DNA of 64,000 bases from Humulus lupulus (lineage: Eukaryota > Streptophyta > Magnoliopsida > Rosales > Cannabaceae): the NCBI RefSeq assembly GCF_963169125.1, contig NC_084799.1:106531143-106595142 (forward strand), given 5' to 3'. The translations under genes and the position numbers were made by a program. This document shows, in pieces, positions 35,501 to 45,784 of the stretch. The number at the start of each line of letters is the position of its first letter. Within the stretch, counting starts at the first letter, position 1. The notes below the pieces were generated by a model, which was not told the origin of the DNA, ran no database searches, and saw only the letters and a program-made list of their open reading frames with translations.

Positions 35501-37439
35501 AAACTATAAGGTGCATGATAATGCATGCCTTGGCTTGGAACATCAGGCATTCTACGAAAAAGGAAATCAATATTATAGTATATTAGATTATATATTGTAA
35601 ATGATTTTTTTTTTACTTAGACGCAAGTTTTTCTTTTCTTTTATCTCCCCCTTTGTTTTGTTGTGGTCTATTTCGTACATCATAGAAAAATACATTTTTG
35701 TCTAGATATCTTATATGCATCTCTTTTATCAAGTTACAAACAAAGGTTCTAAAAGACAAGAAGAGAGATAATAAGAATGTTACCTAGATATAATTTGAAG
35801 AAGGAAGCAAGCAAGATTTTCTCCAAGGTCATGTAAACTTCGGCAACAAAGGGCAAGATTACATATCTCTCTCAGCAAGAGTGACCAAGGAATAATTGCA
35901 AATACACCTTCAGTAACAATGGACCAAAAGACAAAAGATCCGTAATTTAAAAAAGAAAACTCACATAGTAAAATTATTATTCTCAAAAGCACAAACTGTA
36001 TATGTAGAAATCTACCGAAAACTCAAAAGCACAATATGTATATGTAGAAATCTACCCAAAAGAAATGCCTTAAACAAATTTGAGCAAACAGAAATAGAAA
36101 TAAGTTATATGAGGCAAACACAATGAAAGATTGAAAATTTATTACCTTTCTTAAATAAATTTAGGAGAAATCGGATAAATGAGATGGAGACACCGAAAGA
36201 ACAGAGTAACAAGAAGAAGAAGAGGAAAGGGAAAAAAGAGATCATGATTTTTTTTAGAAAAAGAACAAATATAAAGAAAATATATACTTAAAAAAAGAGA
36301 GATGGGTATATACCTGATAGAGCCGGATTTGAGAATGGGAGTAGAGAAAACAAAGTAATGGTTTGATTTGCGGAAAAATGAGTTGGGAAGACGATGGGCT
36401 TAGTAGTAGAATGTATCATAGAATGATACCAAAAGGCAAAGACCTTCAAACTACGACTAAAATTCATCAATAGAATAACATTAGAATGATTTACTAAGAG
36501 AAATCCACTAAAGATAAAATAATGAAATATCAATCCATCTGCAAAAAAAAGGCACATAAACTGTAAAAGCCTAAGACTTAGTTATTTGAAGAAAAAATAA
36601 ACGAAAAAGAAAACTTATGATTGAGGGAAGAGTTTCCTTACAACTTAAACATTATTTTCCCCTATTGACAATGAGAGAGAGAAGAGGAGATGGCAGAGAG
36701 AACCAGATGGGGGAATTAGGGGGCGCCCTAGAAATCTAAAACAAATAATTGAAGTTGAAACATTAAAAAAAAATGTAATTGATGCTTAAAATCCCAATCC
36801 CAAATCCGAGCTCAGAGCTTTGTACCTTACCAAAAAAATATATTTAAAGATAAAACAATAGATATAAATAAATCAAATAGGTGGTCTGGGATCTACTATT
36901 CATAAATCAAAGATAATTTTATATCAATTCATGTCATAATTTATACACCCAAGTTAAATCCTATATATATATATAAATACACGTAAGGTGTTCAGAGGAA
37001 AGAATCTAAGAATGCTTCCTCTCTCTGTTTCAGATCTTTCAATTTTTCAAAGTACCCAGAGAACAAGGCAAACATAGTGTGAGGATAGAACTGGTGTCAA
37101 GGAAGAGAGATATCGAACATGGAAGATGAAGATATTGAACGAACAAGAGAAAAAGAGATATGATGATAGAACATAAGTGGTGTGAATTGGAATTATGGTC
37201 AAAGATCAAATAAAGATTGAAGAAAGAATTGGGTGAGAGAAGAAACAGAGGAGAGAGAGATGTAATGCCATTTTGGTTAGCCGCTTAAAATTTTAAGTCC
37301 CGCCTTTTTTTTTTTAGCTCAAGTCCTACCTTTTATTTTAAGCTTTACCTTTTTCACATTTTTTCAATAAACTTATAATAATGATGTAATGTTAGAAGAT
37401 TCAAATTCCATTATTATTGAAAAATTAAAAATAAAAAGT
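32552..37439. other. AT-rich CACTA interior, right part
   Basis: Mostly non-coding AT-rich DNA with TA dinucleotide runs (32599-32614, 34374-34390). Exon-like pieces occur on the minus strand: 34757-34806 (EDTPIGVTLVWRHGLVEE, bounded by a TTTTTAG acceptor and a GTGATACT donor) and 35785-35960 (WSIVTEGVFAIIPWSLLL, ending before a GTAACATTC donor). I do not recognise these two. The sterol-reductase-like piece is listed separately. Confidence 0.5.
34473..34534 (-). pseudogene. Captured fragment resembling sterol delta14-reductase
   Basis: The minus strand encodes WDIVAERLGFMLVFGDLVWI preceded by an acceptor-like TTTCATAG. This closely resembles the conserved transmembrane segment of plant C-14 sterol reductase (FACKEL family), as I recall that family. 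After it the sequence reads FTFI with a short deletion where the family has PFTFSIQG. No other exon of that gene is evident nearby. It is inside the CACTA and not inside the nested LTR element, so it was probably captured by the CACTA. It is a remnant, not a gene. Confidence 0.6.
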
Positions 37440-39249
37440 GTGTTGCATTGAGACGACATTTTATTATAACAGTTGTCTCATGTTTAAAGTAGGCACTTTA
37501 CGACGGCCTCTCAAGAACTATCATTTCATGTTAATATTAGTTTGCATGGTACGACAGTTTTGGAGAGTCTGTCATCACTTGTTTATTTTCATCACGAGAA
37601 GACAGTTCTACAAAAACCGTTGTCTCATGTACGTTGTCTAAGTATAGTTTTGTAGTAGTGTATAGATTCGGCATGGGAGAGTTTGCCCTGGTGACAGGGT
37701 TGGATTTCAGTACTTTCCCATCACCAGAAGAGTTGGAAGGGCGTAATCTCAGCGACCAGTTGATAAAGGAGTATTTCAACGATGCTAAGAAAGTAAAGCT
37801 CTCACAAGTGGACCATGCTTTCAAGACTTGTACGGTTGTGGAAGATGTGTACAAGCTTGGTCTATGTTTGTTTGTTGAGGGGGTTCTGAATGCCATTGAG
37901 GGCAAGTTGCGCATTTGGAGAGATATTCTAAAAATTGTTGAGAATGTAGAGTACTTCTTCAGCTATCCATGGGGGAAGTACTCTTATAGGAGGCTATTGC
38001 ATTCTTGTAAGAAGGACATGGTGAAGCGAAAGGCCAACTATGATACCAAGAAGGATGCCAAGGTGTAGCAAGAGTCCAAGTACAGTATGTATGGTTATGC
38101 CCCGGCCTTACAGCACTGGGCATATGAGGCTATCCAGCAGCTTGCGGTGGAGCTTGTTGTGAGCTCAGGAAACATGTTCCCGATGATGCTTAGTTGGTCG
38201 CATCGGAGGAACAAGGATTTCACCAAGTCTGTCATCGCACCGATATTATTGAAGAAGAATGTAAGTTATGTTTTTTTTTATCTATATGCTTATCTTTTAT
38301 CATTATTTGAGTTAACCAAATGTTTTATGTTGTTTGCAGTTGATTGTTCTTCCGATGTTGAAGCCTCGGCCAGCAGAAAAAGACTATTACTTGTCTTTGA
38401 CTGAGGGAGATCTTCCCCTTTATCCTGGGCTTGGCCAATATCCCTCGGAGACTGATGAGGAGGAGGATGCGACTTTTGAGAAAATCACGGAGATAGTTTC
38501 TCAGGCAGCCGAGGCAGCCAAGATATTTGTTGATGCTGCCCTGGAGGAGGAGGAGGTTGCCGGTCCCACCCCTCCTATTGCCCCAGCCTCAAGGGATGAG
38601 GTTGCAGGTCCCACCCCCCTATTGCCCCAGCCTCAGCCCCAGCCTCAGCCTTCGCCCCAACATCAGCCCCAACACCAACCCCAACACCAGCCTCAGCCCC
38701 TGAGCTCGCCGACTTGATTGAGCGGTTGGACAGAGTTGAGGGTCGACAGAAGACCCTCCTGAAGAACCAGTCAGTGATCTTGGACGTAGTCAGTCAGATC
38801 CTGACATTTATTAAGAAGAAACCGAGGGGCTCCAATGAAGATTCAGACTCAGAGTCATTGGATATTCCTCTAGGCTATGTTGATGATCCAACCACGCCTC
38901 CTACCATCATTGTGACACCTAATGCTGGGACTCCAAGAGTCGTTATTGTCAACCCTGAGGATGTTGCTGGGGTTCAGTTTCAGAGGGCTAGACGCCAAAG
39001 ATGCAAGCCAGATTGGTTTGAGGACTACACCGATCCCACGAGGAAAAGACCTCGCACTGATGCAGCTACATAGGAGGCTACACAAGTGCTGGACCCTCTC
39101 AAGAAGCCAGATCCCAAACAGTATAGGATAATGTGCAAGTGGCTACTTGGAGACATGCCCAACAAGACCCCGCGGGATGTAAAGACTGGGAGTCATGGTC
39201 CAACATGGTTTCTGACGTTGAAGACACCCCAGTCGTGGCTCAATGATGG

Positions 39250-39910
39250 GGTAAGCCATTTATACCTAATGACTCGATAGTGGTAGAAATTATGGACTGT
39301 TTTCAATTTTACATGTTTTGTTTTTACTGACTCGATATGATCTCGATAGGAGTTCGATAGGAGTTTGATGGGAGTTTACAGGATCGATGTGAGCTCGATG
39401 GAGCTCGATAGGAGTTCGATAGGGATGTTAAAATAGGGTTGTTCTTTACTGTTTCAGATTGGCTCAATGTGAGCTCGATGGAGCTTGATAGTAGTTCGAT
39501 AGTGGAGTTAAAATAGGATTGTTCTTTACTGTTTCAGATTGGCTCGATGGAGCTCGATAGTGGAGTTAAAATAGGGTTCTTCTTTACTGTTTTAGATTGG
39601 CTCGATGTGAGCTCGATGGAGCTCGATAGTAGTTCGATAGTGGAGTTAAAATAGGGTTGTTCTTTACTGTTTGAGATTAGCTCGATGTGAGCTCAATAGT
39701 AGTTCGATAGTGGAGTTAAAATAGGGTTGTTCTTTACTGTTTGAGATTAGCTCGATGTGAGCTCAATGGAGCTCGATAGTAGTTCGATAGTGGAGTTAAA
39801 ACAGAGTTGTTCTTTACTGTTTGAGATTAGCTCGATGTGAGCTCGATGGAGCTCGACAGCAGCAATTTATGATGGTCTTTGCTAATTTTTTTATCGTACT
39901 CTCTTTGTAG
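39250..39910. repeat. Intronic minisatellite of TCGAT motifs in the Ulp1-like gene
   Basis: The donor GTAAGCC follows TPQSWLNDG, and the acceptor TTTGTAG precedes HIDAAEHMLRM. Between about 39345 and 39870 lie six to seven copies of a 58-80 bp unit built from GGCTCGATGTGAGCTCGATG, AGTTCGATAGTGGAGTT and TTCTTTACTGTTT. Copies differ mainly by loss or gain of whole GAGCTCGATG words. Confidence 0.88.
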
Positions 39911-40646
39911 CATATTGATGCGGCAGAACACATGCTTCGTATGCGTCGCAAGTATTTTCCCAGTATATATTGACAGAATGCAGTTGTGATGAACAGTTAT
40001 TTCTCACAAGTGATACCTGCCCGATTTGATCAGTACAAGAAAACAGTCGACAAAACAAAGTATACTTGGGATGCTGACGTTATGTCCATGTTGATCGGCA
40101 TCGAGCAGCAGTTTCTGGCATCTTGGGGAGGAGTTGAGAATGTATATTGGTGTCAGAACTATGGACAACAACATTGGTTTGCCATTGAAGCTTCCATTTC
40201 TAGTTGGACTCTGACTGTTTACGATTCGGACAACTCGGTGATTAGTGAGGCAAAGCTTGAGGAAATTATGAGTCCATGGTGCTTTTTGCTTCCTTCTCTG
40301 TTAATGCAGAGTAAACTGTTTATAGATAGCTTGAAGTTGAAGATTCCATTAGCAGGAAACAAGCCGAATCAGTTCACATGGCGTCCTAAACAGAAACATG
40401 AGCTCACTCAGTCAAAGAGAAGGTAACAAACATCATCTTACTACTAATTTTGTTTCTAACTAAAATTATAATAATGTGCACTTAATATTTACTTTTTTTT
40501 ACAGTGGGGATTGTGGTGTGTATGCTGTCAAGCATATTGAGCATCTAATGGTCGGTCTTCCATTGGAAACTATCTGCGATGAAAATATGGAGGTGTTCAG
40601 GAACAAGTGGACCACAGACTTGTGGTATCAAAATTTGTTACCTTGA

Positions 40647-41003
40647 TGATTGTATATATACAGGGTCTTTACATGTACAGTTTCTTGTTCACATTTTTTT
40701 ATAACTTTCATGGGCTGTTATCGAGCTAATATAAAGCTATATCGAACTGTTATCGAATTATCAAAATTTGTTACCTTCATGATAATCTTGTACATGAGGT
40801 CTTTACATGTACAGTTTCGAACTGTTATCATTTTTTTTATAACTTTCATGGGCTGTTATCGAGCTAATATCAAGCTATATCGAACTGTTATCGAATTGTT
40901 ATTGAGCAATATCATTTTCATATCGAACCATTAACATAACTTTCAAGAAAAATCAAATAAAAAGAGTTTATTAATACAACAAGTTCAAATGGGAAAGAAG
41001 AGT
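40647..41003. repeat. Convergent intergenic gap with a tandem duplication
   Basis: The gap between the stops of the Ulp1-like gene and the transposase contains two diverged copies of a block of about 136 bp with TTTACATGTACAGTTTC, CATGGGCTGTTATCGAGC and TATCGAACTGTTATCGAA. The ATCGA word seen elsewhere in the MULE dominates here too. No gene is seen. Confidence 0.7.
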
Positions 41004-43440
41004 TTAAAGCCTAGCTTTGCATGTAGCCCTGTTGTGGCCAAGACCACCACACATGATACACTTGCGCTCTTTGCGAATGATTTCTCCATTCGATGGAGTG
41101 CAGTTTGTCTTCATTCTTCCCACCTTATTCTTCTTCGGTCGACCAACTGGTTGTTTTTCAACGAGAACCCCAACTTGCATTTTCTCTATGTTCTCGGGAA
41201 CTTCCCAATCATCCTCATTGCCAGTTGGGTAAATTGTTTCTTTGTAAGACTCCCTCCACATCTCAGTAGTGTAATATGGTGAACACAGTGAGTAAATGTT
41301 GACACTGCGCAACATGGCCACAGCCACACCATGAACACAAGGGTAACCCATTATTTGAAACTGACCACAAGAGCATGATTTGGTCATCAAATTCACCTCA
41401 CCATCACCTTCTGGGTCTACCACATGAAATTCAAATTGTCAAGGGGATGGACTTTCAAGTACCTTGCATCATCTGCAATGCCTGAGACATCTTTCTCATA
41501 TATTGTTGCTAATTTGGATGTGCACTTCTCTACCTCCTCACGACACGCGACAAACCATGACTGAATTGTGAAACGAATGAATTCCACAAAAGTAGTGACT
41601 GGGAAGGTTCTGGCGTCTCTGCTTTTGTTGTTGAAACTTTCAGCGTAGTTGCTTGTCATTACATGGTATCGATTCCCAGGAAAGTAAGCACGAGTCCACT
41701 TATCGAAGCCAATACCCTCGAGATATTGAGCTATGGCAGGATCCATTTGCTTTATATTGTTGAAGAACTTGTGAAATTTTGACTTCCGAAATGCATTTGC
41801 CGCATTCCACATCTCCTTGTGACAGTGATCGGTCTTGAACTTAGCGATTACATTCATACTTATGTGATGGTAGCATGCGCCATGGTAGGCATCAGGGAAG
41901 ACCAACTTAAGAGCATGAATAATGCTAGCATGCCTGTCTGATACAAAAGACAGATTATCAACAAATCCAATGGCTTCCTTCAATTTCATCATGAAATACT
42001 TCCAAGAAGCATGATTCTCACTATCAACAATCGCGAATGCAATTGGATAAATGTGGTTATTCGCATCCAATGCGACAGCACACAACATGTGGCCACCGTA
42101 CCTTGACTTCAAGAAAGTGCCGTCCACACATATAACTGGACGACATAATGTAAATCCCCTTCTACAAACTCCGAGTGAGAAGAAACAGTAAAGAAAGCGA
42201 CCGTCATCTGTGACAAAATCAGTTATTGTACCTGGATTCTTTTGCTGCAGCATGAACAGGTAAGAAGGTAACTTGGAGTATGATTCTTCAGGTGTCCCCC
42301 TGACATAACCGAGTGCCCTCTCTCTGCATCTCCAAGCCTTCATATAACTCATATCGATCCCAAAATTATTCTTCATATCCTCCTTTATGCTGTTTGGTGG
42401 ATAGCTAGTGCCATCAGTAGCATATTTGTTCTTGATAAGGTGCCCAATGATAGAAGGTGCTGCTTGACGGTGGTCTTTTTGTCGCAATTCTAGTGAGCAA
42501 GTATGTACACTATTATAAACAGTGATCTCAAACATCTCCGATCGCGCTACTTTTTCCCCTCTTATTCTCCAACCACAATCAGGATCCTTGTAGGTGATAT
42601 ACAACACATCAGTACCAGACTTCTTAACCATAAACTCAAAATTATTCTTCATTGCAAAGAGAGCCGCTTTGGTTTTCAATTCCATCTTGTTCTCAAATGT
42701 CTTCCCAAGATGTAATTCCCCCAACGCTACACCGAATGAGGGTGTTCAGAACGACTACAAGCCATGATATCTTCTTTTGTAAACATGGGAGCACTCCATT
42801 TTCTGTGATCTTCTGTTGAACATATTGAGATGTTCCCTGTATAGTTATATTCTGTTCCACCAAGACGACTAGAGCTGGTGCCAGGTGTTCGACGTCCTTG
42901 ACTTGGTGGGTTCGTCCGTGCAATATGACGTATTGGTTATTCTTGTGCTTGTTCTACTTGCAAATGTTCAGCTACTAGATCATCATCCACTGAATTGTAT
43001 CCTAATTCCTCATTGTGTTCAGCTACTGGATCGTCATTCACATAGAGTTGTACTCATACTGGTTGTCCCTCAGGTCACCAATAGGAAATCCTAAAGTACT
43101 GGCTACTCCCTCAGGTCCGGGAATGGAATATGGGTCTGCAATGACAATCTTTTTAATAGGAGTGACACACAAGGCCAAACTTTCTTAAGATGTTACTCCT
43201 AAGAATGCACGGACACCAAGATCACTTTCAACATGAACGGGTGTAAACGGTTGGTTGCGCAAGTGTAAGGAGCCTCCAATTTCAACTCATACATCTGTTT
43301 ATCAACTTTAAGTTCCTTGTGCAATATGTCAAGAAGTTGCAAGTACGTTACAGTATCCTCCATCGGTATCACCATGCATTGAGGGTCCTTGAAAATCCAC
43401 TTATTCCCTTGTAATTCTCAAACACCATTATAGGATACAA
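41004..43440 (-). pseudogene. MULE (MuDR-family) transposase, one frameshift
   Basis: An upstream exon (about 43440-43200) carries KWIFKDPQCMVIPMEDT and ELKLEAPYTCATNRL. The main frame starts at 42724. It has a MuDR zinc-binding N-terminus, then the DDE core with CVDGTFLK (first Asp), SFVSDRH (second Asp), CYHHISM and TSNYAESFNNKSRDA (Glu). At 41433-41435 one T is missing from a run, so the frame ends early. The shifted frame restores EFHVVDPEGDGE and a SWIM zinc finger (CSCGQFQIMGYPCVH), then a C-terminal CIMCGGLGHNRATC knuckle to 41004. Parts of the N-terminal exons (42725-43200) also look frameshifted. The catalytic residues are intact. Confidence 0.88.
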
Positions 43441-43539
43441 AAACGTAGACAATAGAGCCTGTGTTGGAAAAAAAAACATTAACATTGTCAGGAAAACTGT
43501 CATTTTTTCAGAAATACATTAAAAAAGAACATTATCGAG

Positions 43540-43860
43540 CTTTATCGAGCTATAATCAAGCTTTATCGAGTTAGCATCGAGCTCTTATCAAGTTAGCATC
43601 GAGCTACCATTTCTTAAACCGAACATAAAACCTAACCAAACCCTCCATCGAACCCTATCGAGCACATATCGAGAAAACCTAAACCTATCGAGCTCAAATA
43701 TTGTAGGGTCCAATCGAACCCTTATCGAGTTTCCATCGAGCACAATCGAGCACTAAAACCCAAACCTATCGAGCTCACATCGAGCTCATACAAGACCTTC
43801 TTCTACATACCATCGAGCTCATATCGAACCGTTATCGAGCTGCTATCGAGCAAAAAAGTT
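43540..43860. repeat. TCGAT/ATCGA array, right subterminal MULE region
   Basis: About 25 copies of TATCGAGCT, CATCGAGCTC and ATCGAACC words occur in 320 bp, in the inverted orientation relative to the left array. They lie upstream of the transposase exons, probably in its leader or first intron. Confidence 0.85.
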
Positions 43861-44202
43861 GCAGAAAACCCAGAAAAACACAGATCGCGAAATCTCTCTA
43901 AAAATCCCGAAAAATACACCAATATAGGCTCAAATCTTTTCAAAATAGCCAAAAAAATGTAAACAAATAATACCCAACATATAAAATGTAAAATCTTATT
44001 ACCCATGGTTTTTCTCCTCCAAAAACTCTCAAAATAGATATAGCCTTTGATATTAGCGACTTCACAGAGACAATGGAGATGGCTAACAATGATTTTGACA
44101 AGAAAATTATACAAATTTGTAGGTTTTATGGATGATTTCGTGAGAATGAGAGAGAGAGAGGAGAGAGAGAGGGAAGAGAAGGTTGTATGATTTTTTGATA
44201 TA

Positions 44203-44318
44203 ATGGGAGGGGTATTTTGGGTATGAGATGAATGTTTAGCATCAAATTGAAAATATTATTAGTGTTGGGATTTTTTGGTAACATTAGGCATCATTAAGTA
44301 TTAAAAGTGAAATTTCCC
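44203..44318. repeat. Right terminal inverted repeat of the MULE
   Basis: It ends GTGAAATTTCCC and pairs with 20100-20216. Outside it the duplicated target TTTGAAAA continues at 44319-44326. Confidence 0.85.
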
Positions 44319-44326
44319 TTTGAAAA

Positions 44327-44659
44327 TATATTTCACAAAATAACTACTTTATATTTTTTTAATAAAAAAAATAATTTAGTCAATTTAAGCAGAGCAATGA
44401 TTGTCATTTTGTATTTTGGCTTAGTTTTGATATTTTTTTGCAAGATAGCCTATCTCTAAAATTTTGACTAGTTGTCTTATAATTTTGACAAAATCAATGT
44501 ATAGAGTATCCGAGTACCATTTACAAAAAAATGATCAAAACTAGAACAAAATGCAAAATAACTTAAAAAATAGGACATTTTGCCAAGTAAACAATATAAT
44601 AGGATTCTAATTATTCTATATTTTATCCCCCATCAATTCTTCATCGATTTATTGTGATT
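44327..44659. other. AT-rich spacer with a short inverted repeat
   Basis: About 44408-44450 (CATTTTGTATTTTGGCTTAG) and the reverse complement of about 44515-44560 (CATTTTGTTCTAGTTTTGAT) are similar, so a small MITE of roughly 150-190 bp may lie here. Otherwise I see nothing. Confidence 0.3.
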
Positions 44660-45784
44660 ATAGTAGGAAAATTTCACTTTCTATTCTTAATATTGGGTGC
44701 TAATTAAAATATATGCTAGGCATATTAAAGATTTCAAAATAATGCTATTTTTTGGCACTTTACCAAAAATCCCTTCCTCTCTTCCCTCTTCTCTCTTCTC
44801 ACTTCTCTCTTCCCTCTCTCTCTCTTTCTCGGTTCACTCTCTCTCACCTCACGGCACCACCAACACTACCACCACACATTTTGAACAGATCTGGACATGA
44901 TTTTTGAGTTATTTTTTGCGATTTTTTCAGATCTTAAACTCTGAAATATGCAGAAAATCGACATTGCTTGATGGTGCTCGATGCCAGCTCGATGGGGCCT
45001 TCAAAATCAAGATGTTCATGGAGAAAATGACTTTGCTCGATGGTGGTTCGATGTTGCTCGATGTCAGCTTGATGGGCTCGATGCAATTCTTGCAAGAGAC
45101 ATAATTTTTCACTCGAGTGTCCATTTTGGGTGATTTTTTTGTATATTAGGTATTTTTTTTCAAAATCTACATGTTTGACATGCTCATATGTACATTTGTG
45201 AAGTGTAACATTTGAAAAAAAATACAAAAATGAAAACATAACTCATGTTTAAGACGTGTTTTAAAGTTTTAAACTTCACAAATGTGCATATGAGCATGTC
45301 AAACGTGTAGATATTGAAAAAGTACCCAAAATAAAAAAAAATCACTCTAAACGGACACCTGAGTGAAAAATTATGTCTCTTGCAAGAATCGTATCGAGCC
45401 CATCGAGCACCATCAAACCACCATCGAGAAAAGTCATTTTTTTCATGAAAATCTTAATTTTGAAGGTCTCATCGAGCTGGCATCGAGCACCATCGAACCA
45501 TTATCGAGCAATGTCAATTTTATTCAGATTTTTGAGTTTTAGATATGAAAAAAATTGTAAAAAAATCTCAAAAATCATGTCCAAATCTATTCGAAATGCA
45601 ATATTTAGTGTGGTGGTGGTGTCGGTGGTGTCGGTGGTACCATGAGGTGAGAGCGAATGAACCGAAAGAGAGAGAAAGGGAAAATAGAAGTGAAAAGAGA
45701 GAAAAAGGAAAAGATGGGATATTTTGGGTAGAGTACTAAGAAATTACATTATTTTCAAATGTTTAATATGCCTAACATATTTTT
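44660..45784. mobile_element. Foldback element 1, nearly complete inverted repeat, MULE-related
   Basis: Almost the whole 1.1 kb is one imperfect palindrome centred near 45240. The outer arms share ATGCTAGGCATATTAAAG/ATGTTAGGCATATTAAAC, the middle arms a CT/GA-rich tract, and the inner arms TGCTCGATGCCAGCTCGATG and TTGCAAGAGACATAATTTTT. The left terminus carries AAATTTCAC like the MULE ends, and the arms hold the same TCGAT words. Its right terminus abuts foldback element 2 and is not clean. The frames within the arms are by-products of the repeat. Confidence 0.75.

Larger units (their letters stand above)
21526..37660. mobile_element. CACTA (En/Spm) element without visible transposase, TSD TAT
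   Basis: The ends CACTACTACAAAA (21526) and TTTTGTAGTAGTG (to 37660) are inverted repeats, flanked by TAT at 21523-21525 and 37661-37663. Subterminal repeats of the type CATGAGACRACRGTT occur in both orientations at 21540-21800 and 37440-37640, as expected for CACTA binding sites. Without the nested LTR element the length is about 6.62 kb. I find no CACTA transposase domains, so it is probably non-autonomous. The interior is AT-rich with short exon-like pieces, mainly on the minus strand, including a sterol-reductase-like segment. It inserted into the DUF1985 exon of the MULE. Confidence 0.92.
21269..40646 (+). pseudogene. DUF1985-Ulp1 (C48) peptidase gene of the MULE, interrupted and degenerate
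   Basis: The DUF1985 part starts MPKFLVPFSDHFPSRVTYRG (21269). After small indels (net -1) near 21335 it runs KTRFLELGLLERAKESPFK to 21525, where the CACTA splits the codons. It resumes at 37664 as RFGMGEFALVTGLDFSTFP, and removing the insert restores the frame exactly. Later come a TAG (38066), an intron (38262-38338), a Pro/Gln-rich acidic linker with a one-base deletion near 38613, a TAG (39071), TPQSWLNDG, a repeat-filled intron (39250-39910), a TGA (39974), and the Ulp1 core. The core shows QQHWFAIE (His), VYDSD (Asp) and, after an intron (40426-40504), SGDCGVYAVKHIE (Cys). It ends at 40646. The catalytic triad survives but three stops and frameshifts inactivate it. Confidence 0.85.
20100..44318. 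mobile_element. Kaonashi-type MULE with Ulp1-like gene and transposase, with nested insertions
   Basis: The ends GGGAAATTTCAC (20100) and GTGAAATTTCCC (44307-44318) form imperfect terminal inverted repeats of about 120 bp. TTTGAAAA directly repeats just outside (20092-20099 and 44319-44326), close to the 9-bp MULE duplication. Inside are a forward DUF1985-Ulp1 gene (20440-40646) and a convergent MULE transposase (43440-41004). Removing the nested CACTA (16135 bp plus TAT) leaves about 8.08 kb. MULEs carrying a captured Ulp1-like peptidase gene are a known plant class. Dense TCGAT-type motif arrays fill both subterminal regions and one intron. Both genes are broken, so the copy is not autonomous now. 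Confidence 0.88.

Noticed and set aside
36288..36557. 89-codon minus frame in the CACTA
   Set aside because: Low-complexity hydrophobic translation without splice or family support.
39345..39870. Interspersed repeats suggesting a satellite centre or CRISPR-like array
   Set aside because: Units and spacers are both repeated and the block is bounded by splice sites of one gene.
40650..40934. 94-codon forward frame with internal repeat
   Set aside because: It is created by a tandem duplication in the gap between convergent MULE genes; no independent coding evidence.
44904..45739. Several small frames on both strands
   Set aside because: They lie in the arms of foldback element 1 and mirror each other across the palindrome.
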